Source: Lachnospiraceae bacterium (GTDB lineage Bacteria; Bacillota; Clostridia; Lachnospirales; Lachnospiraceae). From it: a DNA stretch of 47,598 nt. Shown piece after piece: positions 26,815 to 35,408 of the stretch. The stretch spans positions 1 through 47,598 of the forward strand of contig JAUNAG010000004.1 in the NCBI GenBank assembly GCA_030527685.1. The letters run 5' to 3'. How positions within the stretch are numbered: position 1 is the stretch's first letter; each line of letters starts with the position of its first letter. The translations under genes were made by a program, and so were the position numbers. A model generated the notes under the pieces. The model saw only the letters and a program-made list of their open reading frames with translations. It had not been told where the DNA came from and ran no database searches.

Positions 26815-26841
26815 AAATGCAGCCGGCCGGCGTCTGCATTT
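26815..26841 (-). terminator. terminator at the end of the HAD-CPBP gene
   Basis: AAATGCAG (26815-26822) pairs with CTGCATTT (26834-26841) around a GC-rich loop that can itself pair (GCCGGC). The stem starts at the stop codon; only a short ATTTGC follows on the minus strand, so termination may be partial. Confidence 0.55.
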
Positions 26842-28349
26842 TATATGCGATTTATCTTCTCTTCCTTCACAAAGATGGAGATCGCAAGCGTGACGGCAAT
26901 GATAAAGTAAGCAAACAGAATCATCACCAGAAAGATTCCGCTGACCTTGTCCGACACGGCACTGAGCAGCACCGAGAACAGGTTATTGGCCATGTGAGCC
27001 GCCATGCAGGCCTTCAGAGAGCCGTAATGTTCATACAGCATCGCCAGCAGAATTCCGAGCAGAAAAGCGAAGATGCCCTGTGTCAGATTTCCGTGCACAA
27101 TGCCGAATACGGCGGCACTCAGTACCGCTGCCCAGAACACACCCAGGTAATCCCGGATTCTTCTGTAAATCAGTCCCCTGAACACAACCTCCTCGGCTGC
27201 CGGTCCGATCAGTCCCAGCACAGCAATCTGCATCAGAATATTCGGTGCGGCAAACATCTCTGCTGTCGCCTCGTAAGTCGGATCGGCAATCTGAAGCATG
27301 CCGATGACAACACTCAGCGAAAAACCGACGGTCATGCCGAAGCCCATACATTTTCCGATTGTCTCCGGTCTCATCTCTTTCTTCAGAGGAATTCTGGACC
27401 ATGCATTTCCGGCTCTTCGTTTTGTCTCGTCTCTTATTAATAAGAAATAACAGATTCCGAAAAGCAGCGCATCGATCACTCCCGTCACCAGAACAAGGTT
27501 CTGATCCCGGATCACTTCCCCTGAAATTTGCGGATGCAGCCGTATCAGAAGATTCATCAGCAGGAATGAAACGATAAATGATAAGGCAAGATCAATCAGC
27601 AGCGGATAGATCACTCTCCAGATCCGAAAGATCACGGATCCGTCCTCATTTTTCAGCTCAGCTTCGCGCCCTGTCTCTGACTGCTGCTCATGAGCCTGCC
27701 AGTACAGAACATTGTAAAGCTCCTGCGGCGCATCCACGATGCAATCCGGCCAGCATGCCTCCAGCTCGGATCTCTCTCCGTAGCCCCAGCTGACTCCGAT
27801 GGAAGCAATTCCGGTCTCCTTAGCCCCGTTCATATCAAACAGGCGGTCTCCGACCATCACCGCCTCTTCTCTTCTGTCACTCATGCCCAGACGGCGAAGC
27901 GTTTCTTCGATCAGCTCCGGCTTTTTGGATCTCGTCCCGTCCAACTCTGCTCCGCAGACCTCTGTGAAATACTGCGCCAGATCAAAGTGCTCCAGAATCT
28001 GTCTGCAGAAGATCTCCGGCTTGGATGATGTCAGCGCCAGTGTATAATGCGCTTCCGACAGTTTCTGCAGTATCTCCCGTATACCCGGATAGACAAAATT
28101 TTCAAAGATCCCGATTGTTTTGAAGCGTTCGCGGTAAGCTGTCACAGCCTGTTCCGCTTTTTCTTTATCTCCGTCTGCATACGGCAGAAACGAATCGACG
28201 AGCGGAGGTCCGACAAAGCTGCGAAGCTCCTGATAATCTGCAATTTCAATCTGGAAGGTTTTCTGCAGCGCATACTGCGCACTCTTCATAATTCCTTCTC
28301 CGGAATCCGTCAGCGTCCCGTCCAGATCAAACAGAATTGTGTTCCACAT
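26841..28349 (-). CDS. fusion of a HAD phosphatase and a CPBP intramembrane protease
   Basis: 502 residues in one uninterrupted frame. Residues 1-~215 are a HAD hydrolase like phosphoglycolate phosphatase: nucleophile LFDLDGTLTDS (Asp8, Asp10), LTSSKPE, Lys near 143, and VMVGDRLFDMNGAK (Asp168, Asp172). After a charged linker (~218-240), the C-terminal half has about eight membrane segments and the CPBP (CAAX protease/Abi) motifs: EEVVFRG (Glu386-Glu387, Arg391), a His at 419 and AHMANN at 451-456. CPBP members process prenylated proteins or confer bacteriocin self-immunity; substrates here are unknown. It ends the operon, 29 bases after the amidase gene. Both domains look intact. Confidence 0.88.
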   Translation of the reverse strand: MWNTILFDLDGTLTDSGEGIMKSAQYALQKTFQIEIADYQELRSFVGPPLVDSFLPYADGDKEKAEQAVTAYRERFKTIGIFENFVYPGIREILQKLSEAHYTLALTSSKPEIFCRQILEHFDLAQYFTEVCGAELDGTRSKKPELIEETLRRLGMSDRREEAVMVGDRLFDMNGAKETGIASIGVSWGYGERSELEACWPDCIVDAPQELYNVLYWQAHEQQSETGREAELKNEDGSVIFRIWRVIYPLLIDLALSFIVSFLLMNLLIRLHPQISGEVIRDQNLVLVTGVIDALLFGICYFLLIRDETKRRAGNAWSRIPLKKEMRPETIGKCMGFGMTVGFSLSVVIGMLQIADPTYEATAEMFAAPNILMQIAVLGLIGPAAEEVVFRGLIYRRIRDYLGVFWAAVLSAAVFGIVHGNLTQGIFAFLLGILLAMLYEHYGSLKACMAAHMANNLFSVLLSAVSDKVSGIFLVMILFAYFIIAVTLAISIFVKEEKINRI

Positions 28350-28378
28350 ATCTTTCGCTTCCCTGTTATCCTTTGTTT

Positions 28379-29398
28379 TTATTCCTCCAGGCTCTGGAAG
28401 TAGCTGTCAATGCCGTCCGCTATACCGGTGACGATTCTGCTCTGTCCGCTGTATCCTGTGACAAAGCCCTCTTCATCCGCATTGCTGATATAGCCCACCT
28501 GAATGGTAGCAACCGGGATTTCCGACCAGTTAAAGGCTGCCAGTGCATCGCCGTTCATGTAGCCGCGGTCCTCCTGTCCGGTTGAAGCAATCAGACCGGT
28601 CAGCAGTGCCTTCGCAAGTCTCTGGCTCAGCGCAATCATGCTGTTGCCGATGCTCGGGCTTTCGTAAGTCGGTTCCCAGGCCTCAACGCCGTTGACTTCC
28701 GGGTCCTCCGAGCTGCCGCAGCTGATGTGAACCAGAATATCGGCACCGGACATAAAGCCCGTTCTTGCTCTTTCTGCCTCACTGACTTCGGCATTATTGG
28801 TTTCTCTTGTCATGACCACCGAATATCCGCGGCGGATCAGTTCTTCGCGAAGCTTCAGCGCAATTTCAAGCGTAATTTCGTACTCGTGCTTACCGGTAAT
28901 GGAACCGACTGCACCGACTGTCATCTTCTGTGATCTCTCGTCAAGACCCGGACCGATTCTCTCGGTTTCCGTCATCGGAGAGGCCTGATGTGCAGGGTCG
29001 AGGCAGACCAGTCTGGTATCACCGCCGGCTGCATTTCCCCTCAACGCCGCCGCATAAGTGCTTACGTCCGGAACGGCTGCTGCAATAACGCCCTTGAGGA
29101 CTCTTGCATTTTCCTGATTTGCGGCAATCGACTGTCTGTTCAGAAGTTCCCCGGCGCTCTCGGCATCTTCCGGAGAAGCTGCGGTCACCTCGGCAAGGGA
29201 GTCGGCCTGCTCGTCCTCTTTTGTCTGCGCATTTGAAGCGGGGGAAGCTCCTGCCTCCTCACTTGCCTCGATTCCGATCTGCTCTCTCATTCTGATTGCA
29301 AACCGCACGCTGAACCATCCGAGAACTGCAATTCCAATGACGATCAGAAGCGCAATGATTCTGCGCCCCGGCTTTCGTCTTCTCCTGTTTCTACGCAT
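28379..29398 (-). CDS. membrane-anchored Amidase_3 (N-acetylmuramoyl-L-alanine amidase-like) protein
   Basis: 339 residues. An Arg-rich start and one membrane segment (about 13-30) are followed by a linker and the Amidase_3 fold (~128-335). Zinc ligands appear conserved: LDPAHQ (His137), Glu172 or Glu174 in HEYEITLEIALKL, and ILVHISCG (His224). In the family, the catalytic Glu lies in an E-x-G-F/Y-I-S-N motif; here the segment reads VATIQVGYISN, with Gln300 at that place. The protein may be a weak or inactive amidase, or a wall-binding variant. Its start overlaps the region just after argS (9-base gap) and the HAD-CPBP gene follows, all in one operon. Confidence 0.85.
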   Translation of the reverse strand: MRRNRRRRKPGRRIIALLIVIGIAVLGWFSVRFAIRMREQIGIEASEEAGASPASNAQTKEDEQADSLAEVTAASPEDAESAGELLNRQSIAANQENARVLKGVIAAAVPDVSTYAAALRGNAAGGDTRLVCLDPAHQASPMTETERIGPGLDERSQKMTVGAVGSITGKHEYEITLEIALKLREELIRRGYSVVMTRETNNAEVSEAERARTGFMSGADILVHISCGSSEDPEVNGVEAWEPTYESPSIGNSMIALSQRLAKALLTGLIASTGQEDRGYMNGDALAAFNWSEIPVATIQVGYISNADEEGFVTGYSGQSRIVTGIADGIDSYFQSLEE

Positions 29399-29407
29399 CT
29401 TTTATCC

Positions 29408-31174
29408 TCACATATGAGCCGGCGCATCAAATCCCAGAATATCAATGCTCTTCTCCAGAACCTTCAGTGTTACGGAAAGCAGAGCAAGGTAGGAACGACG
29501 CTTCTCGGCGTCTTCTTCTCCAAGAATTCTTGTTCCGTGATAGAAACGGTTGAAATCATTGGAAAGCTGATAGATATAGCTGCAGATTCTGTGCGGTGCA
29601 AGCTCTTCATAAGCTTCATAGATACTTGAACCGAATACAGCCAGATCCAGCATCAGTGCGCTCTCGGCATCTGTTTCCGGCTGCAGAAGTGCAGCTGACA
29701 GATTCTCTGCGAGATCGCCTTCGGCTGCCTTCTCAAGAATCGAACGGATTCTGACGATTGTATACAGGATGTACGGGCCTGTGTTGCCCTCGAAGGAAGT
29801 AAATTTCTCCACATCGAATACATAGTCCTTGGATGCCTGATTGGAAAGATCGCCGTACTTGACTGCTGCAAGCGCAACCTTCTCTGCTGTAGACTCGGTA
29901 TCCTCATCGCGGACGTTGTCATTGTCACGGATCTTTGCCTTCATCTCGGTCTCGATTTCATCAAGCAGAGAAGACAGACGCATAACACCGCCGTCTCTTG
30001 TCTTGAACGGCTTTCCGTCCTTGCCGTTCATGGTTCCGAAACCGATGTGAGTCAGACCTGTTTCATCGGAAACGATGCCGGCCTTTCTGACTGTACGGAA
30101 CACCTGCGTAAAGTGCATGCCCTGACGCTTATCTACGACATAGATAATTTCATCCGGATTAAAGAGCTTCTTTCTCTCCACGATAGTCGCAATATCTGTT
30201 GTGCTGTAGAGAGATGCGCCGTCAGACTTCAGGATGATGCAGGGCGGAATCTCTTTCTTGTCATCCGGCTCTGTTACATCGACAACCAGAGCACCCTGAT
30301 CATAGAAAGCAATGCCTCTGTTCTTGAGGTCTTCTACCATTGCCGGAATATACGGCTGTGCATCAGACTCTGACTTCCAGAGATCGAAGGAGACATTCAG
30401 TCTTTCGTAGTTTCTCTTCAGATCTGCGATTGATACGGACAGAATCTGATTCCAGAGTGCGCGGTATCCCGGATTTCCGAGCTGCAGCTGGTGTGTTGCC
30501 TCCAGTGCCTCTTTCTTGTACTCTTCATCCTCTTTGGACTTTGCGGAAGCTGCCGGATAGATTTCCTCCAGCTCGCTGATTGTAAACGGAGCCTCCTCCG
30601 GATACTCGGTGCTGTCTGTGAAATACGGAAGTTCCGGATTTCTGTGCTTCATCTCGGTAATAATCAGGCCCATCTGAAGACCCCAGTCACCGAGATGAAC
30701 ATCGCCGAGCACTTCATTGCCGACTGTGCGGCAGAGGCGCTTGACACTCTCACCGATTACAGCTGCGCGAAGATGTCCGACATGCAGCGGCTTCGCCACA
30801 TTCGGTCCGCCGTAATCGATCACGATCTTCTTCGGGTTTTCCACCTTCGGAATAGAAAGATTCTCATCCTCTGCCACTGCCTGTACGCAGGAGAGCAGGA
30901 ATGCCGGCTTCAGGTTCAGATTCAGGAAACCCGGCTTTACAACCGAAACTTCCACAGCCTCTGCTGCATCTGCATCAAGTGCGGCAGCGACTTCATCTGC
31001 GATCATGAACGGAGCTTTATGATACTTCTTTGCTGCAGCCATGGCACCGTTGCACTGGTACTGGCAGAGGTCCGGTCTGTCAGAGACACGCACTGCACCG
31101 AGTGCTGCGTCATAGCCGGCCTTTTCAAATGCAGCCCCCATGATGTCTGTCAATTTGTCGGTCAGTTTTTTCAT
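29408..31174 (-). CDS. argS: arginine-tRNA ligase
   Basis: 588 residues from the ATG at 31174 (MKKLTDKLTDIMGAAFEKAG); the ORF runs on to 31270 but that part overlaps the preceding gene's stop. It charges tRNA-Arg. Class I signatures: VDYGGPNVAKPLHVGHLRAAV-type ATP site with HVGH, GDWGLQMG, YVVDKRQGMHFTQVF, and the KMSKS region replaced by FKTRDGGVMRLS as in many ArgRS. A DALR anticodon-binding domain ends the protein (residues ~465-588). The ribosome site (GGGATGAG) is modest. Confidence 0.97.
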   Translation of the reverse strand: MKKLTDKLTDIMGAAFEKAGYDAALGAVRVSDRPDLCQYQCNGAMAAAKKYHKAPFMIADEVAAALDADAAEAVEVSVVKPGFLNLNLKPAFLLSCVQAVAEDENLSIPKVENPKKIVIDYGGPNVAKPLHVGHLRAAVIGESVKRLCRTVGNEVLGDVHLGDWGLQMGLIITEMKHRNPELPYFTDSTEYPEEAPFTISELEEIYPAASAKSKEDEEYKKEALEATHQLQLGNPGYRALWNQILSVSIADLKRNYERLNVSFDLWKSESDAQPYIPAMVEDLKNRGIAFYDQGALVVDVTEPDDKKEIPPCIILKSDGASLYSTTDIATIVERKKLFNPDEIIYVVDKRQGMHFTQVFRTVRKAGIVSDETGLTHIGFGTMNGKDGKPFKTRDGGVMRLSSLLDEIETEMKAKIRDNDNVRDEDTESTAEKVALAAVKYGDLSNQASKDYVFDVEKFTSFEGNTGPYILYTIVRIRSILEKAAEGDLAENLSAALLQPETDAESALMLDLAVFGSSIYEAYEELAPHRICSYIYQLSNDFNRFYHGTRILGEEDAEKRRSYLALLSVTLKVLEKSIDILGFDAPAHM

Positions 31175-31226
31175 TGTATTGATCTCATCCCTTCTGGTAA
31201 CAACCTGTACAGATTGTCTGTTAATG

Positions 31227-32375
31227 TTATTTCGGTTCCAGCAGTTCGGCAAGTTTTTTCTTCTCGGCAAACTCTATTCCCAGCATCTGTGCAGTCCTCC
31301 TCAGTTTTCCGGAGAGTCCTGCTTCCGATTCACAGATCATAATCATACGAACCGGATCATCGAACAGTTCACTGATCTCTGCTTTAAACCGGCAGAGAGC
31401 AGAAGCCGGTTCTTCTTCCGGATCCGGTATGGCAATCGCAACCGGAAGACAGTGCCGTATTCCGGTTACATACCTGTCATTTCTGACCACCAGATCGTGG
31501 TAGGCAGCAGCCCGCCCATATTCGCGGATGAATGCGGCAATCAGAAATATATTCAGAATCGGTATTTTTTCTATATGCAATAAAAATGCAGCTGCATTTT
31601 CATCGGCAAAAACAAATCGGAGAATCCCGCCCCGCCGCACATACTGCGTGAGGATCTCCTCGTCCACCAGATCTTCCATTGTATCATCTCGCACGGGAAG
31701 CTCGGCGGCATCAAGTGTATATTCTAGCCTTCCTTCTTCCGGAGCGATTCCGCTTTTCCGGAAACAGGCGCTGACTTCTTTCCAATATGAAGGATTCTCT
31801 TCATAGAGGCGTCCAAGCCTGCGGATCATCCGCACTGCCGTGCGATCCAGATCCCTTCGGCCGATCTGTCTTTCAGCGCCTTCCGCTCCCGCCGTTGTCT
31901 GTACCGGACTTCCGGTCCGCAGAAAGCTGAGCTCGGCAGCAGTCAGGGACGGAAAAGAAAGGCGGCGTAAAATCTCGGCATTTTTCTGTGGCAGAAATAC
32001 GCTCTCACGGATATTACTGTCCAGAATCGGAAATCTCCATGCTTTATGAGCCCGCAGTACCGTTCCGAGTGCCAGCCCCTCTTCCGCATCTGCATGCGTG
32101 ATATCAAGAACAGGCGTTTTATCTTCATATTTCTCAAGCAGTTCTGCCAGCTTTGTCTCTATATCCGCCTCCAGAAAGCGCTCCAGCCTGACCGGATCTG
32201 CCAGAACGGTCTGCAGCTTTCTGTGATGGAAAAAATAGTTGAGACGGTTCCGCATGCTTTCCGTCAGAAAATTGCCGTAACCAACAAGCACCAGCAGCTC
32301 CGGATCCATTGCAAGAGCGCTGATCACATTCTCAGCTGTATGCCGGCTTATAAACTTGATTATGACTTTAACCAT
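31227..32375 (-). CDS. DUF1887/Card1-like protein with degenerate nuclease and ligand motifs
   Basis: 382 residues, the length of Card1/Can2-type proteins. Seen: an N-terminal alternating beta-alpha region (VKVIIKFIS, LLVLVGYG, then PVLDITHADAEEGLALG at 89-104) that lines up with the CARF part, where active members have a T-G-G-T-K loop. The C-terminal part (271-382) lines up with the PD-(D/E)xK part: FLIAAFIREYG, then NDRYVTGIRHCLPVAIAIP (299-317) where active members read N-E-x-D-V ... P-V-x-I-S-C-K, then LCRFKAEISELF and LRRTAQMLGIEF. The catalytic Asp is Tyr302 and the Lys is Pro317. Inference: a non-catalytic relative. It lies 16 bases after metA and 53 before argS. No CRISPR genes are present. 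Family assignment is by eye. Confidence 0.55.
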   Translation of the reverse strand: MVKVIIKFISRHTAENVISALAMDPELLVLVGYGNFLTESMRNRLNYFFHHRKLQTVLADPVRLERFLEADIETKLAELLEKYEDKTPVLDITHADAEEGLALGTVLRAHKAWRFPILDSNIRESVFLPQKNAEILRRLSFPSLTAAELSFLRTGSPVQTTAGAEGAERQIGRRDLDRTAVRMIRRLGRLYEENPSYWKEVSACFRKSGIAPEEGRLEYTLDAAELPVRDDTMEDLVDEEILTQYVRRGGILRFVFADENAAAFLLHIEKIPILNIFLIAAFIREYGRAAAYHDLVVRNDRYVTGIRHCLPVAIAIPDPEEEPASALCRFKAEISELFDDPVRMIMICESEAGLSGKLRRTAQMLGIEFAEKKKLAELLEPK

Positions 32376-32390
32376 ACAGCCCCCGCTGTT

Positions 32391-33359
32391 TTACAGCTGA
32401 TCCTCCTCGCGGTAATTATCCGGAAGCTCTTCACCCCACGGCGTACCGTCCAGATTATAAGGTGTAGACTGGTAAACATAGTAATTCAGCCAGTTTGTAT
32501 ACAGATTATTGGCTGTTGCTCTCCATGTCAGAAGCGGTCTTCTGCCCGGATCATCATCCGGGAAATAGTGCTCCGGCAGGGCTGTCTCCAGTCCCTTCTT
32601 CCGGTCACGCTCGTACTCGCTTCGAAGCTGCATGCGTCCGTATTCCGGATGGCCGAAGATAAAGATCCGGCGGCCGTTCTGCGCCATGGCAATGGCAACG
32701 CCTGCCTCTTTGGACTGTCCGAGAATCGTCAGATCTTCACATGCTACAATCGATTTGACCGGAATCTCTGTATATCTGGAGTGCGGCATGGTAAAAACAT
32801 CATCAAAACCGCGAACCAGAGGCGTTTTTCTATTATAAACCGTATGTGTGTAGATTCCAAAAAGCTTTTTCTGATCCGGGAAGATCACCTTCGGCAGGCC
32901 GTAGTAGTAATACATCGCCGCCTGTGCACCCCAGCAGAGGAACATCGTGGAGGTTACATGCGTATTGCACCAGGAGAAGATGCTTTCCATCTCGTCCCAG
33001 TAATCAACCTCCTCGAAATCCATCAGTTCAACCGGCGCACCGGTGATAATCAGACCGTCGAAATAGCGTTTTTTGAGTTCATCAAAAGTCTGATAAAAGG
33101 TATCCAGATGACTCTTTGATGTATGTGTGGACGTATGACTTGAGACTCTCATGAACGTCACATCGATCTGCAGCGGCGTATTGGACAGCTCGCGCAGAAT
33201 CTGCAGTTCTGTCTTTTCCTTCAGCGGCATCAGATTCAGAATACAGATCTGAATCGGTCTGATATCCTGATGTGTCGCTCTGGTCTCATCCATTACGAAT
33301 ATATTTTCTTTTTCCAGTGTCAGCCTGACCGGAAGGTCATTCGGTATCTTGACAGGCAT
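32391..33359 (-). CDS. metA: homoserine O-acetyltransferase, MetA family
   Basis: 322 residues. MetA acylates homoserine at the start of methionine synthesis. Catalytic residues: Cys142 in MFLCWGAQA, and His and Glu in FIFGHPEYG near 235-237. Residue 111 is Glu (GAPVELMDF). In the MetA family Glu111 marks acetyl-CoA users, while Gly111 (as in E. coli) marks succinyl-CoA users, so I call it an acetyltransferase. GGAGGAACCGGC precedes the ATG. It is tightly packed after ligA (16 bases). I see no S-box or other SAM riboswitch upstream. Confidence 0.96.
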   Translation of the reverse strand: MPVKIPNDLPVRLTLEKENIFVMDETRATHQDIRPIQICILNLMPLKEKTELQILRELSNTPLQIDVTFMRVSSHTSTHTSKSHLDTFYQTFDELKKRYFDGLIITGAPVELMDFEEVDYWDEMESIFSWCNTHVTSTMFLCWGAQAAMYYYYGLPKVIFPDQKKLFGIYTHTVYNRKTPLVRGFDDVFTMPHSRYTEIPVKSIVACEDLTILGQSKEAGVAIAMAQNGRRIFIFGHPEYGRMQLRSEYERDRKKGLETALPEHYFPDDDPGRRPLLTWRATANNLYTNWLNYYVYQSTPYNLDGTPWGEELPDNYREEDQL

Positions 33360-33375
33360 GCCGGTTCCTCCATCT

Positions 33376-35388
33376 TTAATTCTCCGATGCTTCCAGCTCT
33401 TCCACCATCGTCAGAAATTCTTCTTCTGTCATAATCGGAATTCCGAGTTCTCTTGCTTTCTTGTTCTTACCTGACTGTGAAGCTGCATCGTTGTTAATCA
33501 ATGCTGCTGTTTTTTTAGATACTGATCCTGCAAGCTTTCCGCCTCTTGCTTCAATGAATTCACCGAATGCCGCTCTGTTTTTAAACTTTGTGACATCACC
33601 GGTGATGACATAGGTGCGTCCTGTAAGCACAGTTCCGGAAGTCTCGACATGTTCCTCCATATTGAGTCCGAGCTCACGAAGGGTGTCGATCAGGATTCTG
33701 TTCTGTTCATTTGCGAAAAATGTTCTGATTGCCTCTGCGGTGACGGCTCCCACATCAGGAACAGCCTGCAGCGCTTCCTGCTCTGCCTCCGCAAGCTTCT
33801 GCATTGTGCCGAAGTGCTTCAGAATATTCTTAGCCGATGTTCTTCCGACATTCGGAACAGCCAGTCCGGTCAGAAGACGATCCGGCTCCTGCTTTTTCGA
33901 TTCTTCGATAGACAGAAGCAGTTTATCTGTATTCTTTTCTCTTCCCACCAGACCGTTTTCGATCAGCTCATCGCGTTTATCTTTCAGGCGGTACAGATCT
34001 GTGATTCCCTGCAGGTAGCCTTCTCTGACCAGCGCGCGGATATTCTCTTCACCAAGTCCCTTGATGTCCATGGCGTCCCGTCCGACAAAGTTGATCAGAT
34101 GGCGCTCAAGCTGTGCGGGACAGGACGGATTGACGCAGCAGATATCTGCCGCTCCTTCCTCCCGCTGCACGCGCTCTCCGCAGCAGGGGCAGAATTCCGG
34201 AAGGCGGAAGTTTTCTGTTCCCGCAGGTCTCTTTTCAGGAACCGATGCCTTGATCTTCGGAATAATCTCGCCCGACTTATAGACAATGACAGTATCACCG
34301 ATTCCGATCTGCAGGCGATCGATAAAATCCTGATTATGAAGCGTCGCACGGCTGACTGTCGTTCCGCAGAGTCTGATCGGATCAAATACTGCTGTCGGGT
34401 TGAGACGTCCAGTCATACCAACGGACACCTCAATCTCACGCACTACCGTTTCCTTCTCTTCCGGCGGATACTTGTAGGCGATATGTCCCGCACTGTACTT
34501 TGCTCCTGCCGGAAAATCGCTGCGCATCGCAATATTGTCAATCTTGACGACTGCGCCGTCAATATCATAGCCGAGGCTGCCTCTTGCTTCTCCGATCCGG
34601 TCGATCTCGGCAAGTATTTCTTCATCTGTTCTGCAGATCTTCGACGGAACAATCTTCATGCCGAGCGCACGCAGAGCTGCCAGTCCCGCTGTATGCGATG
34701 CCGTCAGTTCTGTATCTTCCGCATCCTGAATATTAAAGACGAAGAAAGAGAGTCCTCTGCTCTTCGTAATTTCCGGATCCAGCTGACGCAGCGTTCCTGC
34801 CGCGCAATTTCGCGGATTGGCAAATGTTTTCTTTCCCTGCAGTTCCTGACTCTCATTGGTTCTGTCAAAGTCCTCCAGAGACATATAGACCTCGCCGCGC
34901 ACCTCGAGTGTGCCCGGATCTGCCGGAAGTTTTTTCAGAACATCCGGTATGACTCCCGCATTCAGAGTGACATCTTCACCGATGAAGCCGTCTCCTCTTG
35001 TCTCTGCAAGTTTCAGTTCGCCGTTACTGTAACGAAGTGTCATCGACAGTCCGTCGATTTTCTGCTCCACTGAAAATGCCGCATCAGGATGCAGTGCACG
35101 AACCTCATGCACCCAGCTGATGACATCTTCTTTTGTAAAGACATCTTCTATAGACAGCATCGGCACGTTATGCTGCACCGTCACACCGGCCTCGCGCTTC
35201 ACTGCCGCGCCGACTGTCTGTGACGGAGACTGCTCCGATTTCCACTCGGGATGCTCGCGTTCTGCAGCCTTCAGGCTCTGCATGAGCTGATCATATTCAT
35301 AATCAGACACAAGCGGTTCCGCTGCTTCGTATGCCTCATTATATTTTCTGATCTGTCCGATCAGCTCATCGTATGCTTCCCGCGTCAT
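33376..35388 (-). CDS. ligA: NAD-dependent DNA ligase
   Basis: 670 residues, full length. LigA seals nicks using NAD. Domain order: Ia (YNEAYEAAEPLVSDYEYD), the adenylation domain with EQKIDG (Lys110), OB fold, four-Cys zinc finger (CPCCGE...CCVNPSCPA), helix-hairpin-helix repeats, and a C-terminal BRCT domain (TYVITGDVTKFKNRAAFGEFIE). AGGAGATAAAGA precedes the ATG. It lies between the pseudouridine synthase and metA with gaps of about 20 bases, so all are probably one transcript. A 474-codon open frame on the opposite strand inside it is a shadow. Confidence 0.98.
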   Translation of the reverse strand: MTREAYDELIGQIRKYNEAYEAAEPLVSDYEYDQLMQSLKAAEREHPEWKSEQSPSQTVGAAVKREAGVTVQHNVPMLSIEDVFTKEDVISWVHEVRALHPDAAFSVEQKIDGLSMTLRYSNGELKLAETRGDGFIGEDVTLNAGVIPDVLKKLPADPGTLEVRGEVYMSLEDFDRTNESQELQGKKTFANPRNCAAGTLRQLDPEITKSRGLSFFVFNIQDAEDTELTASHTAGLAALRALGMKIVPSKICRTDEEILAEIDRIGEARGSLGYDIDGAVVKIDNIAMRSDFPAGAKYSAGHIAYKYPPEEKETVVREIEVSVGMTGRLNPTAVFDPIRLCGTTVSRATLHNQDFIDRLQIGIGDTVIVYKSGEIIPKIKASVPEKRPAGTENFRLPEFCPCCGERVQREEGAADICCVNPSCPAQLERHLINFVGRDAMDIKGLGEENIRALVREGYLQGITDLYRLKDKRDELIENGLVGREKNTDKLLLSIEESKKQEPDRLLTGLAVPNVGRTSAKNILKHFGTMQKLAEAEQEALQAVPDVGAVTAEAIRTFFANEQNRILIDTLRELGLNMEEHVETSGTVLTGRTYVITGDVTKFKNRAAFGEFIEARGGKLAGSVSKKTAALINNDAASQSGKNKKARELGIPIMTEEEFLTMVEELEASEN

Positions 35389-35408
35389 TCTTTATCTCCT
35401 GCTGTCAT

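Noticed and set aside
33360..33400. SAM riboswitch or T-box in front of metA, pheS, argS, leuA or thrC
   Set aside because: The gaps before these genes are 16 to 73 bases, too short for such leaders, and none of the conserved motifs are visible.
33649..35073. 474-codon plus-strand ORF inside ligA
   Set aside because: It is exactly antisense to a full-length, well-conserved LigA. Long antisense frames arise from codon bias, and the translation shows no known motif or ribosome site. The same holds for other plus-strand ORFs, e.g. 6140-7012, 13788-14678 and 23132-24343.
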